Shown here one piece after another: positions 35,857 through 45,026 of a stretch of DNA of 64,000 nt (position 1 is its first letter; each line of letters opens with the position of its first letter). Position numbers and translations under genes: made by a program. The notes beneath the pieces were generated by a model. It did no database searches and was not told the DNA's origin. It worked only from the letters and a program-made list of their open reading frames with translations. This stretch comes from Algiphilus aromaticivorans DG1253 (GTDB taxonomy: Bacteria; Pseudomonadota; Gammaproteobacteria; Nevskiales; Nevskiaceae), in contig NZ_JPOG01000001.1 of NCBI RefSeq assembly GCF_000733765.1, forward strand, positions 2,170,001 to 2,234,000, written 5' to 3'.

Positions 35857-37857
35857 TCAGGTAGCTGCCAGCGTGTGCACCGGCAGCTCGATGCAGATAT
35901 CCGTACCTATGCCAAGGCGGCTCTGCACACGCAGGCGCCCGCCCAAGGCCTCGGCCCGGTAGCGCATGTTGTCCAGCCCCTTGCCCCCACACACCTCACC
36001 GTTCACGCGCAGCGCAAAGCCACTGCCGTTATCAGCAACGCGGATCTCCACGCTTTGCGGCTCGCCAGCGTCATCGCAGTGGGCCCGCGTGCTGAGCCAG
36101 ACGCAATCCGCGCCCGCATGCTGGATGACGTTGCTCAGCGCCTCCTGGACAATGCGCAGCACGTGCAGCGCCTGAGGCGCGCGCAGCCAGTCCAGCGGCG
36201 GAAGTTCCGAGACTTCCCACTCCATGGCAATCCCCGCCTCGCGCAGCTGCGGGGTCAGGCGATAGCGCAAATTACCCAGCAGGCTGGGCAGGTCGCCATC
36301 GACCGGCTCCAACGAATCCACCGTCAGCTTCAGATCGGCGATGGAGCGACGCAACGCCTTGGAGGCGGCGGAATCGCGCGACTCGGCCGACTCCACCGCC
36401 GCCAGCGTCGCCACCAGATCCGCGCCGATACCGTCGTGAATTTCGCGCATCAGGCGCTGACGTTCATCGGCCAGCACCTGTTCGCGCCCCATGACTTCCA
36501 AGCGCTGAAAGCTCTCCTCCAGCGCCTGCTGGCGCTCCTGCACGCGCGCCTCAAGCGTTTCGTTCATGGCCTCGAATTCGCGCAGCGACTGCACGTAGCG
36601 CGCGCCCAGCGCCAGCGTGAAGCTGAGGAACATCAGCACCGCACCGATGGGCATGATGTAGGGACGCTCAATGGATATCAGGTGCGCCATGATCAGCAGA
36701 TCGTGCGCGCCGGCGACGACCGTGGCGAGATAGCCGAATGCCAGCAGTACCGGCGGCGCTTCCCGATCCCGCCAGGCGCGCTGCAGCAGCAACGCCGCCG
36801 TGAAGCTGGCCAGCGGGATCAGCCCCAGGAATATCCAGGGCGCCGCCTCGTAGGCGGAATAGCCGATGCCGGGCATGACCAGCAGGCTGGTGACTACAGC
36901 GACCGCCACCAGCAAGCGCGTCAGCCAGCGACGCTGCATGCCGTAGTAGTGGAAGGCGAAGAGGAAGAGAAAAACCATCGCCCATGGCAGCGAGATGGTG
37001 GTGAGCCACCAGAAGACCTCGGGTGAGATCGGCGGCACGGTCAGAAAGTAGTGCAGCAAGCGGAAGGAAAAGACGGCCGCACCCAGGCCGAGCAGCAGAT
37101 GCAGCGTCTCGGCCGGCCGCACTGCCCAAACGCCGAGCGAGAACAAGGCCAGCCCGCCCAGCATCCACGCGCCGGCCTGCGGCGTGCCCACGCGCAGGAA
37201 GAAGCTGCCGTCGTAACGGTCGCGCAAGGCTTCGGGCGTGCCCACCATCAGGCGTGACATGGCCAACGAGCCGGTGAAGGGCGCATCCAAACCGACCAGA
37301 ACCTCGTTGGCTCCGGGCTGCAACGCGATAGGGGGAATGACGCTCCACAGCGGCCGATTCCAGGCGTGCTCGACGCGATCCGGCTGGACATAACTGCGAT
37401 CCACCATCGAACCGTTGACGTATATGCGCGCGCGATCGGCAATGCGCGGCGAATAAAGTGCCAGCGAACGACTGGGCAGACCGCGCACCTGAAAGCGGAA
37501 TCGGTACCAGTGCACCGGCGCCGCCGAGGTGCCGTGCGGACGCTCGCCGAGCCGGCTTCCCTCGTGCCGGAGCGTCGCATCGGCGTCGGGCAGTCGCACC
37601 GGATTCCAGCCGGAAGTCAGCAGGGGCGTCTGGTCCTGCGGGGTGACCACCCAGTCGGCCGTATCCAGCTGGATGGGTGCGTCGAAGGGGTCTTGCGATA
37701 CCGCCCCAACCTGCAGCGCGACAGCCAGGAAACCGAGCGCTAGAAGCAGCAGCGCCCCGTGCAGCGGGCTATCAGGAAAGCAGGCCCATGCGTTGCGCCT
37801 CGAAGACGGCCTCGCCGCGCGAGCGAACCTGGAGCTTTTCGTAGAGGCGCTTGACAT
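35857..37857 (-). CDS. 7TMR-DISM sensor histidine kinase (NarX/HisKA_3 type)
   Basis: A sensor kinase of up to 666 residues. An N-terminal membrane segment (LLLLALGFLAVALQVG), a periplasmic jelly-roll sensor (WYRFRFQVRGLPSRSLALYS, later ARIYVNGSMVD), seven helices, a coiled coil (EARVQERQQALEESFQRLEV), a HisKA_3 H-box (LMREIHDGIGADLVATLA), and an ATPase domain (VADNGSGF; GKGLDNMRYRAEALGG). The start is uncertain. The only ATG (37857) lies inside the regulator gene and gives an 86-base overlap; a rarer start codon closer to the first helix is possible. Signal unknown. Confidence 0.82.
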   Translation of the reverse strand: MSSASTKSSRFARAARPSSRRNAWACFPDSPLHGALLLLALGFLAVALQVGAVSQDPFDAPIQLDTADWVVTPQDQTPLLTSGWNPVRLPDADATLRHEGSRLGERPHGTSAAPVHWYRFRFQVRGLPSRSLALYSPRIADRARIYVNGSMVDRSYVQPDRVEHAWNRPLWSVIPPIALQPGANEVLVGLDAPFTGSLAMSRLMVGTPEALRDRYDGSFFLRVGTPQAGAWMLGGLALFSLGVWAVRPAETLHLLLGLGAAVFSFRLLHYFLTVPPISPEVFWWLTTISLPWAMVFLFLFAFHYYGMQRRWLTRLLVAVAVVTSLLVMPGIGYSAYEAAPWIFLGLIPLASFTAALLLQRAWRDREAPPVLLAFGYLATVVAGAHDLLIMAHLISIERPYIMPIGAVLMFLSFTLALGARYVQSLREFEAMNETLEARVQERQQALEESFQRLEVMGREQVLADERQRLMREIHDGIGADLVATLAAVESAESRDSAASKALRRSIADLKLTVDSLEPVDGDLPSLLGNLRYRLTPQLREAGIAMEWEVSELPPLDWLRAPQALHVLRIVQEALSNVIQHAGADCVWLSTRAHCDDAGEPQSVEIRVADNGSGFALRVNGEVCGGKGLDNMRYRAEALGGRLRVQSRLGIGTDICIELPVHTLAAT

Positions 37858-38425
37858 AGGTTCCGACCGTGTGCGGCGAGACTTCCAGCAGGCGCGCGAT
37901 CTCCTGATAGGCGAATCCGCGCGACAGCAGGTTCAGCACTTCATTCTCGCGCGGCGAGAGAATCGACGCCGCCGCCTCGCCCCCGGCGCCGTTGGCCGGC
38001 GGTTGCAGGCGTTGCAGCAGCTGACGCGCAATGATCGGCGTGATGGGCGAGCCGCCCGCCCGCAGATCGAGGATCGAGCCGACGTAATCCGTATCGCTGT
38101 CGTCCTTGAGCAGATAGCCCGTCGCACCGGCCTCGATACTGGCCAGGACGTTGCGCTGATCGCCGAACACCGTGACTACCATGATGTCGCACTGCGGATG
38201 AAGCCGGTGCGCGCGCTCTATGACCGTGATGCCACTGGCGTCCGGCAGGCCCAGATCGACCAGCAGCACATCCGGTGCCTGCGCCTCAACTGCGGCGATG
38301 CCCTGCGCAGCCGTGGCGGCCCACTCGATCACCGTTATGGCATCGCTGTTCGCGAAGGCAGCCTGAAGCCGATCGCGCATGCGCGGATCGTCCTCCACCA
38401 CCACCAGCGAGATTGTCCCAACCAT
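37772..38425 (-). CDS. NarL/FixJ-family response regulator
   Basis: A 217-residue partner of the overlapping kinase gene. The receiver domain has the acidic pair in VVVEDDPRMRD, phospho-acceptor Asp57 (LLVDLGLPDASG) and Lys in YLLKDDS. The LuxR-type helix-turn-helix is LSPRENEVLNLLSRGFAYQE, then IARLLEVSPHTVGTYVKRLY. I chose the ATG at 38425 (MVGTISLVVVEDD) over 38470. The regulator gene precedes the kinase gene on the minus strand. Confidence 0.9.
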   Translation of the reverse strand: MVGTISLVVVEDDPRMRDRLQAAFANSDAITVIEWAATAAQGIAAVEAQAPDVLLVDLGLPDASGITVIERAHRLHPQCDIMVVTVFGDQRNVLASIEAGATGYLLKDDSDTDYVGSILDLRAGGSPITPIIARQLLQRLQPPANGAGGEAAASILSPRENEVLNLLSRGFAYQEIARLLEVSPHTVGTYVKRLYEKLQVRSRGEAVFEAQRMGLLS

Positions 38426-38587
38426 GCACCGATTGTGCGGGCGCGACGAGCGAAGGGGAAGCGCCTGCAAGCTCCCCCGGCGTCCCGCACTTTCGGTACG
38501 CCTGATCGTGGCCCTCGTTCTACACTGGCTTCATCGGGCTGGCGCGTCCCGCGCTGCACCGGTAACACGAACCCTATGGAGGCCAAC

Positions 38588-39553
38588 ATGAGCACACGAG
38601 TCTGGTCAGGCATTCTGATCGCCTGCAGCAGCATCGCCCTCTTCGGATGTGGCGGCGGCGGAGGTGGCGGCGGCGCCACCAGCACCGAGAAAGCAGCCGC
38701 GGCCGGCGTGACCGCAAAGCTGGCCGCCAAATTCGGGCAGATCGCCAGCGATCAGGTCGACGACGAGAGCTCAACGCAGTCGCTCAGCACCAAGCAGGTT
38801 GAGTCCTGCGGCCAGAGCGGCACCCGGAACGAAACCAGCGGCTCGCGCAGCTCTCCCTTCCTGTCTTCGAACATCACGACAGAGCGTACGGTCGCCAACG
38901 ATTGCCGAACCTCTGAGTCGGGAGATGGCTTCTCTTCCAGCTCGCGTGAAGACGGCATCCAAGAGTTCGGCGAGGCCGAGGGCGGCGCCGTCAGCTATTT
39001 GCGCGCCAGCGACATCGATGACGACCCGGCAACCGGTGGGCCTTTCATCCTCGAAGCCTCGGGCTCCGGCGGTGGCCAGCAGTTCAACCTCAGTGCACGC
39101 TTCCAGGGCGAGTTGAACATCTGCGAAGGCTGTTCCAGCCCCACCCAGGGTGGCACTCAGGAGCTGCTGGGCTACTTCAGCTTCCAGATCTCGGGCAATC
39201 AAGCACCCAACTTTTCCGCCTCATTCGGTGACGGTCCGGACGCTCCCATCGCGCTTATCACGACAGAGGCCGGATCAACCACCACAACGAGCATCGATGG
39301 TCGCTTCGGGTTCGACGACGGTAGCGATTGCAACTTCAACGCCGACTACGACACGATCTCGCCCATCATCACCGAGAACGACACCGGGCGCACCACCGGT
39401 GGCGAGCTGGATGTGAGCATTGATGGGGGTGAGTCCGTTCGTGTTGTCTTCAACAGCGATGGCAGCGCCACGATCAATGGCGAAACCTTCACCGCCGAGG
39501 AACTGGCCGCGCTGGAAGACGACTGCGCCAGCGTGCTGGAAGACGAGGAGTAA
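38588..39553 (+). CDS. Polyglycine-linker lipoprotein of unknown function
   Basis: A 321-residue predicted lipoprotein: signal peptide MSTRVWSGILIACSSIALFG with lipobox LFGC, then eight consecutive Gly. The mature protein is acidic and rich in Ser/Thr/Gly, with scattered Cys (VESCGQSG, VANDCRTSES, NICEGCSS, GSDCNFNAD, LEDDCASV) that could form disulfides. The second half reads like beta-sandwich repeats (FSFQISGNQAPNFSASFGDG). A strong GGAGG ribosome site fixes the start. I do not recognise the family. Divergent from the two-component genes. Confidence 0.75.
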   Translation: MSTRVWSGILIACSSIALFGCGGGGGGGGATSTEKAAAAGVTAKLAAKFGQIASDQVDDESSTQSLSTKQVESCGQSGTRNETSGSRSSPFLSSNITTERTVANDCRTSESGDGFSSSSREDGIQEFGEAEGGAVSYLRASDIDDDPATGGPFILEASGSGGGQQFNLSARFQGELNICEGCSSPTQGGTQELLGYFSFQISGNQAPNFSASFGDGPDAPIALITTEAGSTTTTSIDGRFGFDDGSDCNFNADYDTISPIITENDTGRTTGGELDVSIDGGESVRVVFNSDGSATINGETFTAEELAALEDDCASVLEDEE

Positions 39554-39593
39554 GGCGCCTGACGGGAGCCCTATCCCACCAGGAATGGTTTTG

Positions 39594-39620
39594 ATCGCCC
39601 GCGCACTGCGCGGGCGATTT
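39594..39620 (+). terminator. Terminator after the polyglycine lipoprotein gene
   Basis: ATCGCCCGCGC-ACT-GCGCGGGCGAT is a perfect 11-pair hairpin followed by TTTCGTT, 41 bases after the stop codon. Confidence 0.75.
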
Positions 39621-39637
39621 CGTTCCAACGCCGCGCC

Positions 39638-39955
39638 TCAAATCAAAAGCAGCAACCCGAGCATCCCCGTCGCCCCGAGAGCGAAGCCCAGCACCTCGAC
39701 CGCCAGAAGTCGAAGGCGAAGACGCGCACCGCAGCAACGCGCTTTACCGTCGAGCCGCAGCCAAGCGACGATAGGAATCTGATCACCCGGTGACAGCGGG
39801 CGCCGGCAGGCATCGCAGTGCGCGGGCTGACGCATGGCACGCCAGAGACCGACGCGCTTGATGGCTTCGTGCCGGTCAAGGCCACGCTGAATCCAGGAAG
39901 CAGCCAACGCACCGAGGGCGCCACCGAGAAGGAAGAAAATCACCAAGCGGAGCAC
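39638..39955 (-). CDS. Stand-alone prepilin-peptidase N-domain (DiS_P_DiS-like) membrane protein
   Basis: A 105-residue protein with one helix at each end. The middle, HCDACRRPLSPGDQIPIVAW and LRLDGKARCCGARL, then AVEVLGF, follows the Cys-x2-Cys / Pro-x-x-(S/A)-W / Cys-C pattern of the N-terminal domain of type IV prepilin peptidases (CxxC, IPxxSW, CxxC, VE). The A24 aspartyl-protease helices are absent, so it cannot be a peptidase. It starts 4 bases after the purL stop, so is co-transcribed. Function unknown. Confidence 0.7.
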   Translation of the reverse strand: MLRLVIFFLLGGALGALAASWIQRGLDRHEAIKRVGLWRAMRQPAHCDACRRPLSPGDQIPIVAWLRLDGKARCCGARLRLRLLAVEVLGFALGATGMLGLLLLI

Positions 39956-39958
39956 GAC

Positions 39959-42900
39959 CTAGCCCACCCAGCGCCGCGCGTTGCGGAAGATCTGCATCCA
40001 GGGCGTGAAGCGGCTGTCTCGACGCGGCCACCAGGAACCGGTGGTACCGGCGACAGTGCGTTCGGGATGCGGCATGAGGATGGTCACCCGGCCGTCGGCG
40101 TTGCAGACACCGGTCAAGCCTTGCGGCGAGCCGTTGGGATTCACCGGATAGCGCTCGGCCGGACTGCCGTCCGCAAAACCGTAGCGCATGACGACCTGCC
40201 GGCCGCGGTCGAGCTGCTGCAGCGCGGCCTTATCCAGCACCATGCGCCCTTCGCCGTGCGCCACGGCCACCGGCAGCATGGCGCCGGCCATACCGTCGAA
40301 GAAGAGCGAACGCGTCTCGGGCACGAGAATCTGGCTCCAGCGCGCCTCGAACTGCTCCGAGGCATTGACCGCCAGGCTCGGCCAGTTCTCGCTGCCGGGA
40401 ATGATCTCGGCCAGCGCCGCCAGCATCTGGCAGCCATTGCAAACGCCGAGCGCGAAGCGCGAATCATCGGCGAAGAAGTCGGCGAACTGCTGCCGCACAG
40501 CCTCGTGGAAGAGCACCGATCGCGCCCAGCCCTGCCCCGCGCCCAGGACGTCGCCGTAGGAGAAACCACCGCAGGCGACCAGCCCCTGGAAATCGGAGAG
40601 ATCACGCGCGCCGGCAAGCAGCTCGCTCATATGTACATCCACCGGCTCGAAGCCGGCAGCATCGAAGGCCCAGGCCATCTCGACGTGACCGTTGACGCCC
40701 TGCTCGCGCAGGATGGCGACGCGCGGCCGCCGCAGGGCCAGCGCCGGCACAGCCTCGATGGGCTCCTCGTCGATGATGACGCGCAGCGGCTCGCGGTCGC
40801 CGCGCTGCTGCTGCTCGGTATCGGCCGCTGCGGGCTGGTCGCGCAGCCGCGCCATGGCGTGCGTGGTCTCGCTCCAGACGGCTTCCAGCCCAGCCAACTC
40901 GCTGTCGAGAAGGGTCGACTCGCCGTGGGTGATGCGCAGCCGGTCGGCGGCCATGGGGGCTCCGATATCGGTGACGCGGCAACCCGGCAAGCGCTCGCAC
41001 AGCAGCGGCGCATCCACCGCGTGCACCTGCACGACCCAGCCCAGCTCCTCGCAGAAGGCGCTCGCCACCGGGTCCGCGTGCAGGTCCTGCAGTTGCGCGT
41101 TGACACCGACGCGACCTGCAAATGCCATTTCCGCCAGCGTGGCGAGCAGGCCGCCATCCGAGCGGTCGTGGCAGGCCAGGATGCGCCCCTCGCGGATCAG
41201 CACGCTCAGGCCCTCGAAGGCGCCGCGCAATGCCGCGGGATCGTCGACGTCGGGCGGCGTCTCGCCCAGCGCCTCATAGCACTGCGCCAGAATGCTGCCA
41301 CCCAGCCGCGCCTGACCGGCGCCGGGTTCGACGAGCAACAGCCGCGTGCCGGACTCGCGCACCAACTGCGGGGTGACGTGCACGCGCACATCCGGGACGG
41401 GTGCGAAGGCGCTGACGATGAGCGAAACCGGTGCGGTCTGCGCGCAATCGGTGCCCTCGCTGTCGCGCCAGACGCTCTTCATGGACAGCGAGTCCTTGCC
41501 CACAGGAATGGCCAGGCCGAGGTGCGGGCACAGCTCGGCACCGACAGCGCGCACGGCGTCATACAGCCGCGCGTCTTCATCAACATTGCCGCAGGCGGCC
41601 ATCCAGTTGGCCGACAGGCGCACGTCGGTGATCTGCGCCGGCGCCGCCGAGGCCAGGTTGGTCAGTGCCTCACCCACCGCCATGCGCGCGGCAGCGGCTG
41701 AATCCAGAATCGCGCATGGCGCGCGCTCACCCATGCTCATGGCCTCGCCGGTGGTGGCCGTGAAGCCGGTGGCGGTGATGGCGTTGTCGGCCACCGGCAC
41801 CTGCCAGGGCCCGACCATCTGGTCGCGCACGGTCAGGCCACCCACCGTTCGGTCGCCGATGGTAATGAGGAAGTCCTTGGCCGCGACGCTGGGATGTCGC
41901 AGCACACGCAGCGCCGCGTCCTCGAAATCGATGCCGTCGGTGGCGAAGCCATCGCGCGGTGACGGCTGGCGCGCCGTCTCGCGATGCATGCGCGGCGTCT
42001 TGCCCAGCAGCACCGGCATCGGCATGTCGATGGCGGTGACGCCGTCCGGGGCGGCCACGTGCAACTGCGGCTCGGCCGTGGCCGTTCCGACCATTGCCAT
42101 CGGGCAACGCTCGCGCTCACAGAAAGCTTCGAGACGCGGCAGCGCTTCGCGCGCCACTGCCAGCACGTAGCGCTCCTGCGACTCGTTGCACCAGATTTCC
42201 ATCGGCGACAGCGCCGGATCGGCGCAGTGCACATCGGCCAGACGAAACTGTCCACCGCGGCCGTCGGCATCGATCAGCTCGGGCAGCGCGTTGGACAAGC
42301 CACCGGCGCCGACATCGTGGATGGAGACGATGGGGTTGGCCTCACCGGCAGCCCAGCAGGCGTCGATGACTTCCTGGCAGCGCCGCTGCAATTCCGGATT
42401 GGCGCGCTGCACGGAGGCGAAGTCCAGTGCGACGTCACCGCTGCCGGTGGCGCGGCTGGAGGCCGCACCACCGCCGAGGCCGATCAGCATGGCAGGCCCG
42501 CCCAGTACCACCAGCGCGGCGTCCACCGGCACCTCGGCCTTGTGGACATCGGCTTCGCGGATATTGCCGTAGCCGCCGGCAATCATGATGGGCTTGTGAT
42601 AGCCGCGCCGGCGACCGTCGGCGGTGATCTGCTCAAAGCAGCGGAAGTAGCCGGTCAGATTGGGGCGGCCGAACTCGTTGTTGTAGCGCGCGGCGCCGAT
42701 GGGGGCTTCCAGCATGATCTGCAGCGGCGAAGCCATGTTGGCCGGCGCGCTGTCCTCGGCCTCCCAGGGGCGCGGCAGCTGCGGGATGCGCAGCTGCGAC
42801 ACCGAAAAGCCGCAAAGCCCCGCCTTCGGCCGCGCGCCGCGGCCGGTGGCCGCCTCGTCGCGGATCTCGCCGCCGCTGCCGGTGGCTGCCCCCGGATCGG

Positions 42901-43783
42901 GAGAAATGCCGGTGGGGTGGTTGTGCGTCTCCACCTTCATGAGTAGGTGCACCGGCTCGATCACCCCCTGCCAGGCGCCGTCGGTGTCGCGCAGGTAGCG
43001 CATGGCTTCGTGCCCGGCGACCACCGCCGCGTTATCGCGATAGGCCGACAGTACGCCTTCGGGCGTGGCCGCATGCGTCATGCGGATCATCTCGAAGAGG
43101 CTGTGCGGCTGCTCGGCACCGTCGATCGTGAAGCTGGCGTTGAAGATCTTGTGCCGGCAGTGCTCGGAGTTGATCTGCGCGAACATCATCAGCTCGGCGT
43201 CGCTGGGATCGCGGCCCGCCTCGGCGTAATGCGCGGCGAGGTAGTCGATCTCCTCTTCCGACAGCGCCAGCCCCCAGTCGGCATTGGCGCGCGCCAGCGC
43301 CGTCCGGCCTTCGGCGGCGAAGGGCACCGTCACCAGCGGCCGCGGCTCCGGCGCCGCGAAGAGCGCATCCAGCTCGGCCGGGTCGGCGAGCAGGCTCTCG
43401 GTCATGGGATCGAAGAGCAGGCGCTGGGCGGCCGCGGGAAGGGCGCCATCGCCGAGGCCCTCGATCAGGCGCGCACGCTCGATGCGGCGGGCGGCCAGCC
43501 CGCAGACGCGGGCGATATCGGTGGCCTTGCTGCTCCAGGGCGACAGCGTGCCGATGCGCGGCGTGGCAATGCGGCAGCGCGCCGGCAGCGCCGCGCGCTC
43601 GATGGGTTCCGGCCCGCCGAGCAGGGCACGCAGGGCCTCGGTCTCGCCTTCACCGCCGTCGACGAGAAAGAGCTCGCGCAGCCGCAGGGCCTCCGGCGCG
43701 GCGCCGGCAGCGCGCAGCTGCTCAGCCAGGGCGTCGCGGCGGAAGTCGGAGAGGGCCGAAGGGCCCAGGAAGATCTGCGGCAT
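39959..43783 (-). CDS. purL: Phosphoribosylformylglycinamidine synthase
   Basis: A 1274-residue large PurL (fused synthetase and glutaminase) of purine biosynthesis. Conserved stretches include FAQINSEHCRHKIFNASFTI, VETHNHPTGISPDPGAATGS and GGEIRDE. The C-terminal class I glutaminase has the nucleophile in LGVCNGCQML and the His-Glu pair in PHPERT. Length matches E. coli PurL (about 1295). It follows the WalJ-like gene after 30 bases. Confidence 0.97.
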   Translation of the reverse strand: MPQIFLGPSALSDFRRDALAEQLRAAGAAPEALRLRELFLVDGGEGETEALRALLGGPEPIERAALPARCRIATPRIGTLSPWSSKATDIARVCGLAARRIERARLIEGLGDGALPAAAQRLLFDPMTESLLADPAELDALFAAPEPRPLVTVPFAAEGRTALARANADWGLALSEEEIDYLAAHYAEAGRDPSDAELMMFAQINSEHCRHKIFNASFTIDGAEQPHSLFEMIRMTHAATPEGVLSAYRDNAAVVAGHEAMRYLRDTDGAWQGVIEPVHLLMKVETHNHPTGISPDPGAATGSGGEIRDEAATGRGARPKAGLCGFSVSQLRIPQLPRPWEAEDSAPANMASPLQIMLEAPIGAARYNNEFGRPNLTGYFRCFEQITADGRRRGYHKPIMIAGGYGNIREADVHKAEVPVDAALVVLGGPAMLIGLGGGAASSRATGSGDVALDFASVQRANPELQRRCQEVIDACWAAGEANPIVSIHDVGAGGLSNALPELIDADGRGGQFRLADVHCADPALSPMEIWCNESQERYVLAVAREALPRLEAFCERERCPMAMVGTATAEPQLHVAAPDGVTAIDMPMPVLLGKTPRMHRETARQPSPRDGFATDGIDFEDAALRVLRHPSVAAKDFLITIGDRTVGGLTVRDQMVGPWQVPVADNAITATGFTATTGEAMSMGERAPCAILDSAAAARMAVGEALTNLASAAPAQITDVRLSANWMAACGNVDEDARLYDAVRAVGAELCPHLGLAIPVGKDSLSMKSVWRDSEGTDCAQTAPVSLIVSAFAPVPDVRVHVTPQLVRESGTRLLLVEPGAGQARLGGSILAQCYEALGETPPDVDDPAALRGAFEGLSVLIREGRILACHDRSDGGLLATLAEMAFAGRVGVNAQLQDLHADPVASAFCEELGWVVQVHAVDAPLLCERLPGCRVTDIGAPMAADRLRITHGESTLLDSELAGLEAVWSETTHAMARLRDQPAAADTEQQQRGDREPLRVIIDEEPIEAVPALALRRPRVAILREQGVNGHVEMAWAFDAAGFEPVDVHMSELLAGARDLSDFQGLVACGGFSYGDVLGAGQGWARSVLFHEAVRQQFADFFADDSRFALGVCNGCQMLAALAEIIPGSENWPSLAVNASEQFEARWSQILVPETRSLFFDGMAGAMLPVAVAHGEGRMVLDKAALQQLDRGRQVVMRYGFADGSPAERYPVNPNGSPQGLTGVCNADGRVTILMPHPERTVAGTTGSWWPRRDSRFTPWMQIFRNARRWVG

Positions 43784-43813
43784 GCCGTTTCCTCGTTCAG
43801 ACCGCGCCAGCGG

Positions 43814-44593
43814 TCATTGAATGCCACGCCATTCGTGGCCGTGCTCCTGATGCGCCACGCCCGGCCAGTCGGCCGGGCAGCGCAGTGCCTCGACCACGGC
43901 CGCACGGGCGTGGTCCGGGGTGTTGTTGTGCTCGGAGAGGTGCGTCAGCACCAGATGCTGCAGGCGCGAGCAATCCATGCCGGCGAGCAGCCCGGCCGAC
44001 TGCGCATTCGACAGATGACCGAGATTGCCGCCGACGCGCGCCTTGAGCATCGGCGGATACGGCCCCTCGGCGAGCATGGCCTCGTCGTGATTGCACTCCA
44101 GCGCCAGCGCGTCGACGCCGTCGAGGCAGGCGCGCATGTGCGGCGTGATGTGGCCGGCGTCGGAGAGCACGCCCAAGCGGTGTACGCCATCGCTGAAGAC
44201 GAACTGGCAGGGCTCGCGCGCGTCGTGCGGCACCGGCACCGGCTGGATTTCGAGGTTGCCGATGGCGAAGCGCGTGTGCGGATCGAAGAGCGAGACTTCC
44301 GGCATGGTCGCGGCCATGCGCTGCGGCACGGCGGCGCGCGTGCCCGGCGTCATCCAGAGCGCGATGCCGTGGCGACGCGCCAGCGGTCCGACCCCGCGCA
44401 GATGATCGCCGTGCTCGTGCGTGACGAGAATGGCATCCAGCGCCCTGGCCTCGACGCCCAATCGCCCCAGGCGCGCTTCGGTGTCGCGGATGCTGAAACC
44501 GCAATCGACCAGAACCCGTGTGCTGCCACACTCGACGAGCGTGGCGTTGCCCCGACTGCCGCTGCCCAGAAGCGCGAAGCGCAGGCCGGGCAC
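43814..44593 (-). CDS. WalJ/YycJ-like metallo-beta-lactamase-fold hydrolase
   Basis: A 259-residue MBL-fold protein. It opens LRFALLGSGSRGNATLVECG and carries the zinc motif THEHGDHLRG, later LSDAGHIT, ALECNHD and LTHLSEHNNTP. These mark the YycJ/WalJ exonuclease-like group (COG1235). The start is GTG (44593), 3 bases after the DUF1820 stop. Possible single-strand exonuclease activity is known for relatives, not shown here. Confidence 0.88.
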   Translation of the reverse strand: MPGLRFALLGSGSRGNATLVECGSTRVLVDCGFSIRDTEARLGRLGVEARALDAILVTHEHGDHLRGVGPLARRHGIALWMTPGTRAAVPQRMAATMPEVSLFDPHTRFAIGNLEIQPVPVPHDAREPCQFVFSDGVHRLGVLSDAGHITPHMRACLDGVDALALECNHDEAMLAEGPYPPMLKARVGGNLGHLSNAQSAGLLAGMDCSRLQHLVLTHLSEHNNTPDHARAAVVEALRCPADWPGVAHQEHGHEWRGIQ

Positions 44594-44596
44594 GGG

Positions 44597-44932
44597 CTAG
44601 GCGCCGGAGTTGCCGGGGCCGTAGATCGGCAGCGGTGTGACCTTGCCGCCGCTCTCGCCCTGCACGTCCGAGATGCGCGCCTTGCCGCGCCGGTTGACCT
44701 GATCAATGCGCACGACCTGGTGCACAGGGACGAAGAAGCGCTCGACACCCTCGAACTCCGCCTGCAGCTTCTCTTCGGCCGGATCGACGAGCACCTGTGA
44801 GCGCTCACCGAAGACCAGGTCACCGATCTCGACGAAGCCCATCATCGCTTCGTGAGAGACCTCGCGGGCATAGATGTCGTACAGCTTGTTCTGCTGCACG
44901 AAGCTGACGCGGTAGAGGTGCTTCTGCGGCAT
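44597..44932 (-). CDS. DUF1820 family protein
   Basis: A 111-residue cytoplasmic protein of unknown function. The family pattern is clear: LYRVSFVQQNKLYDIYAREV, GFVEIGDLVFGERSQVLVDP, then AEEKLQAEFEGVERFFVPVH. DUF1820 is largely confined to gammaproteobacteria. First gene of the minus-strand unit DUF1820, WalJ-like, purL, DiS_P_DiS-like. Confidence 0.88.
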   Translation of the reverse strand: MPQKHLYRVSFVQQNKLYDIYAREVSHEAMMGFVEIGDLVFGERSQVLVDPAEEKLQAEFEGVERFFVPVHQVVRIDQVNRRGKARISDVQGESGGKVTPLPIYGPGNSGA

Positions 44933-44981
44933 GGAATCCTGCGGAGCGGGGCCGTGAGCGATCCCGGCATTTTACAACAGC

Positions 44982-45005
44982 GCGCGCCGCCAACCGGCGG
45001 CGCGC
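44982..45005 (-). terminator. Hairpin after the RhlE gene
   Basis: On the minus strand GCGCGCCGCC-GGTT-GGCGGCGCGC is a perfect 10-pair stem, followed by TGTTGTAAAAT. The U-tract is poor, so it may work as a 3'-end stabiliser or weak terminator. Confidence 0.6.
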
Positions 45006-45026
45006 CCCTGGCTCAACGTTGCCTGC

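Noticed and set aside
39818-41701. Long plus-strand open frame opposite purL
   Set aside because: Purine synthase motifs are unambiguous on the minus strand; the plus frame has no domain.
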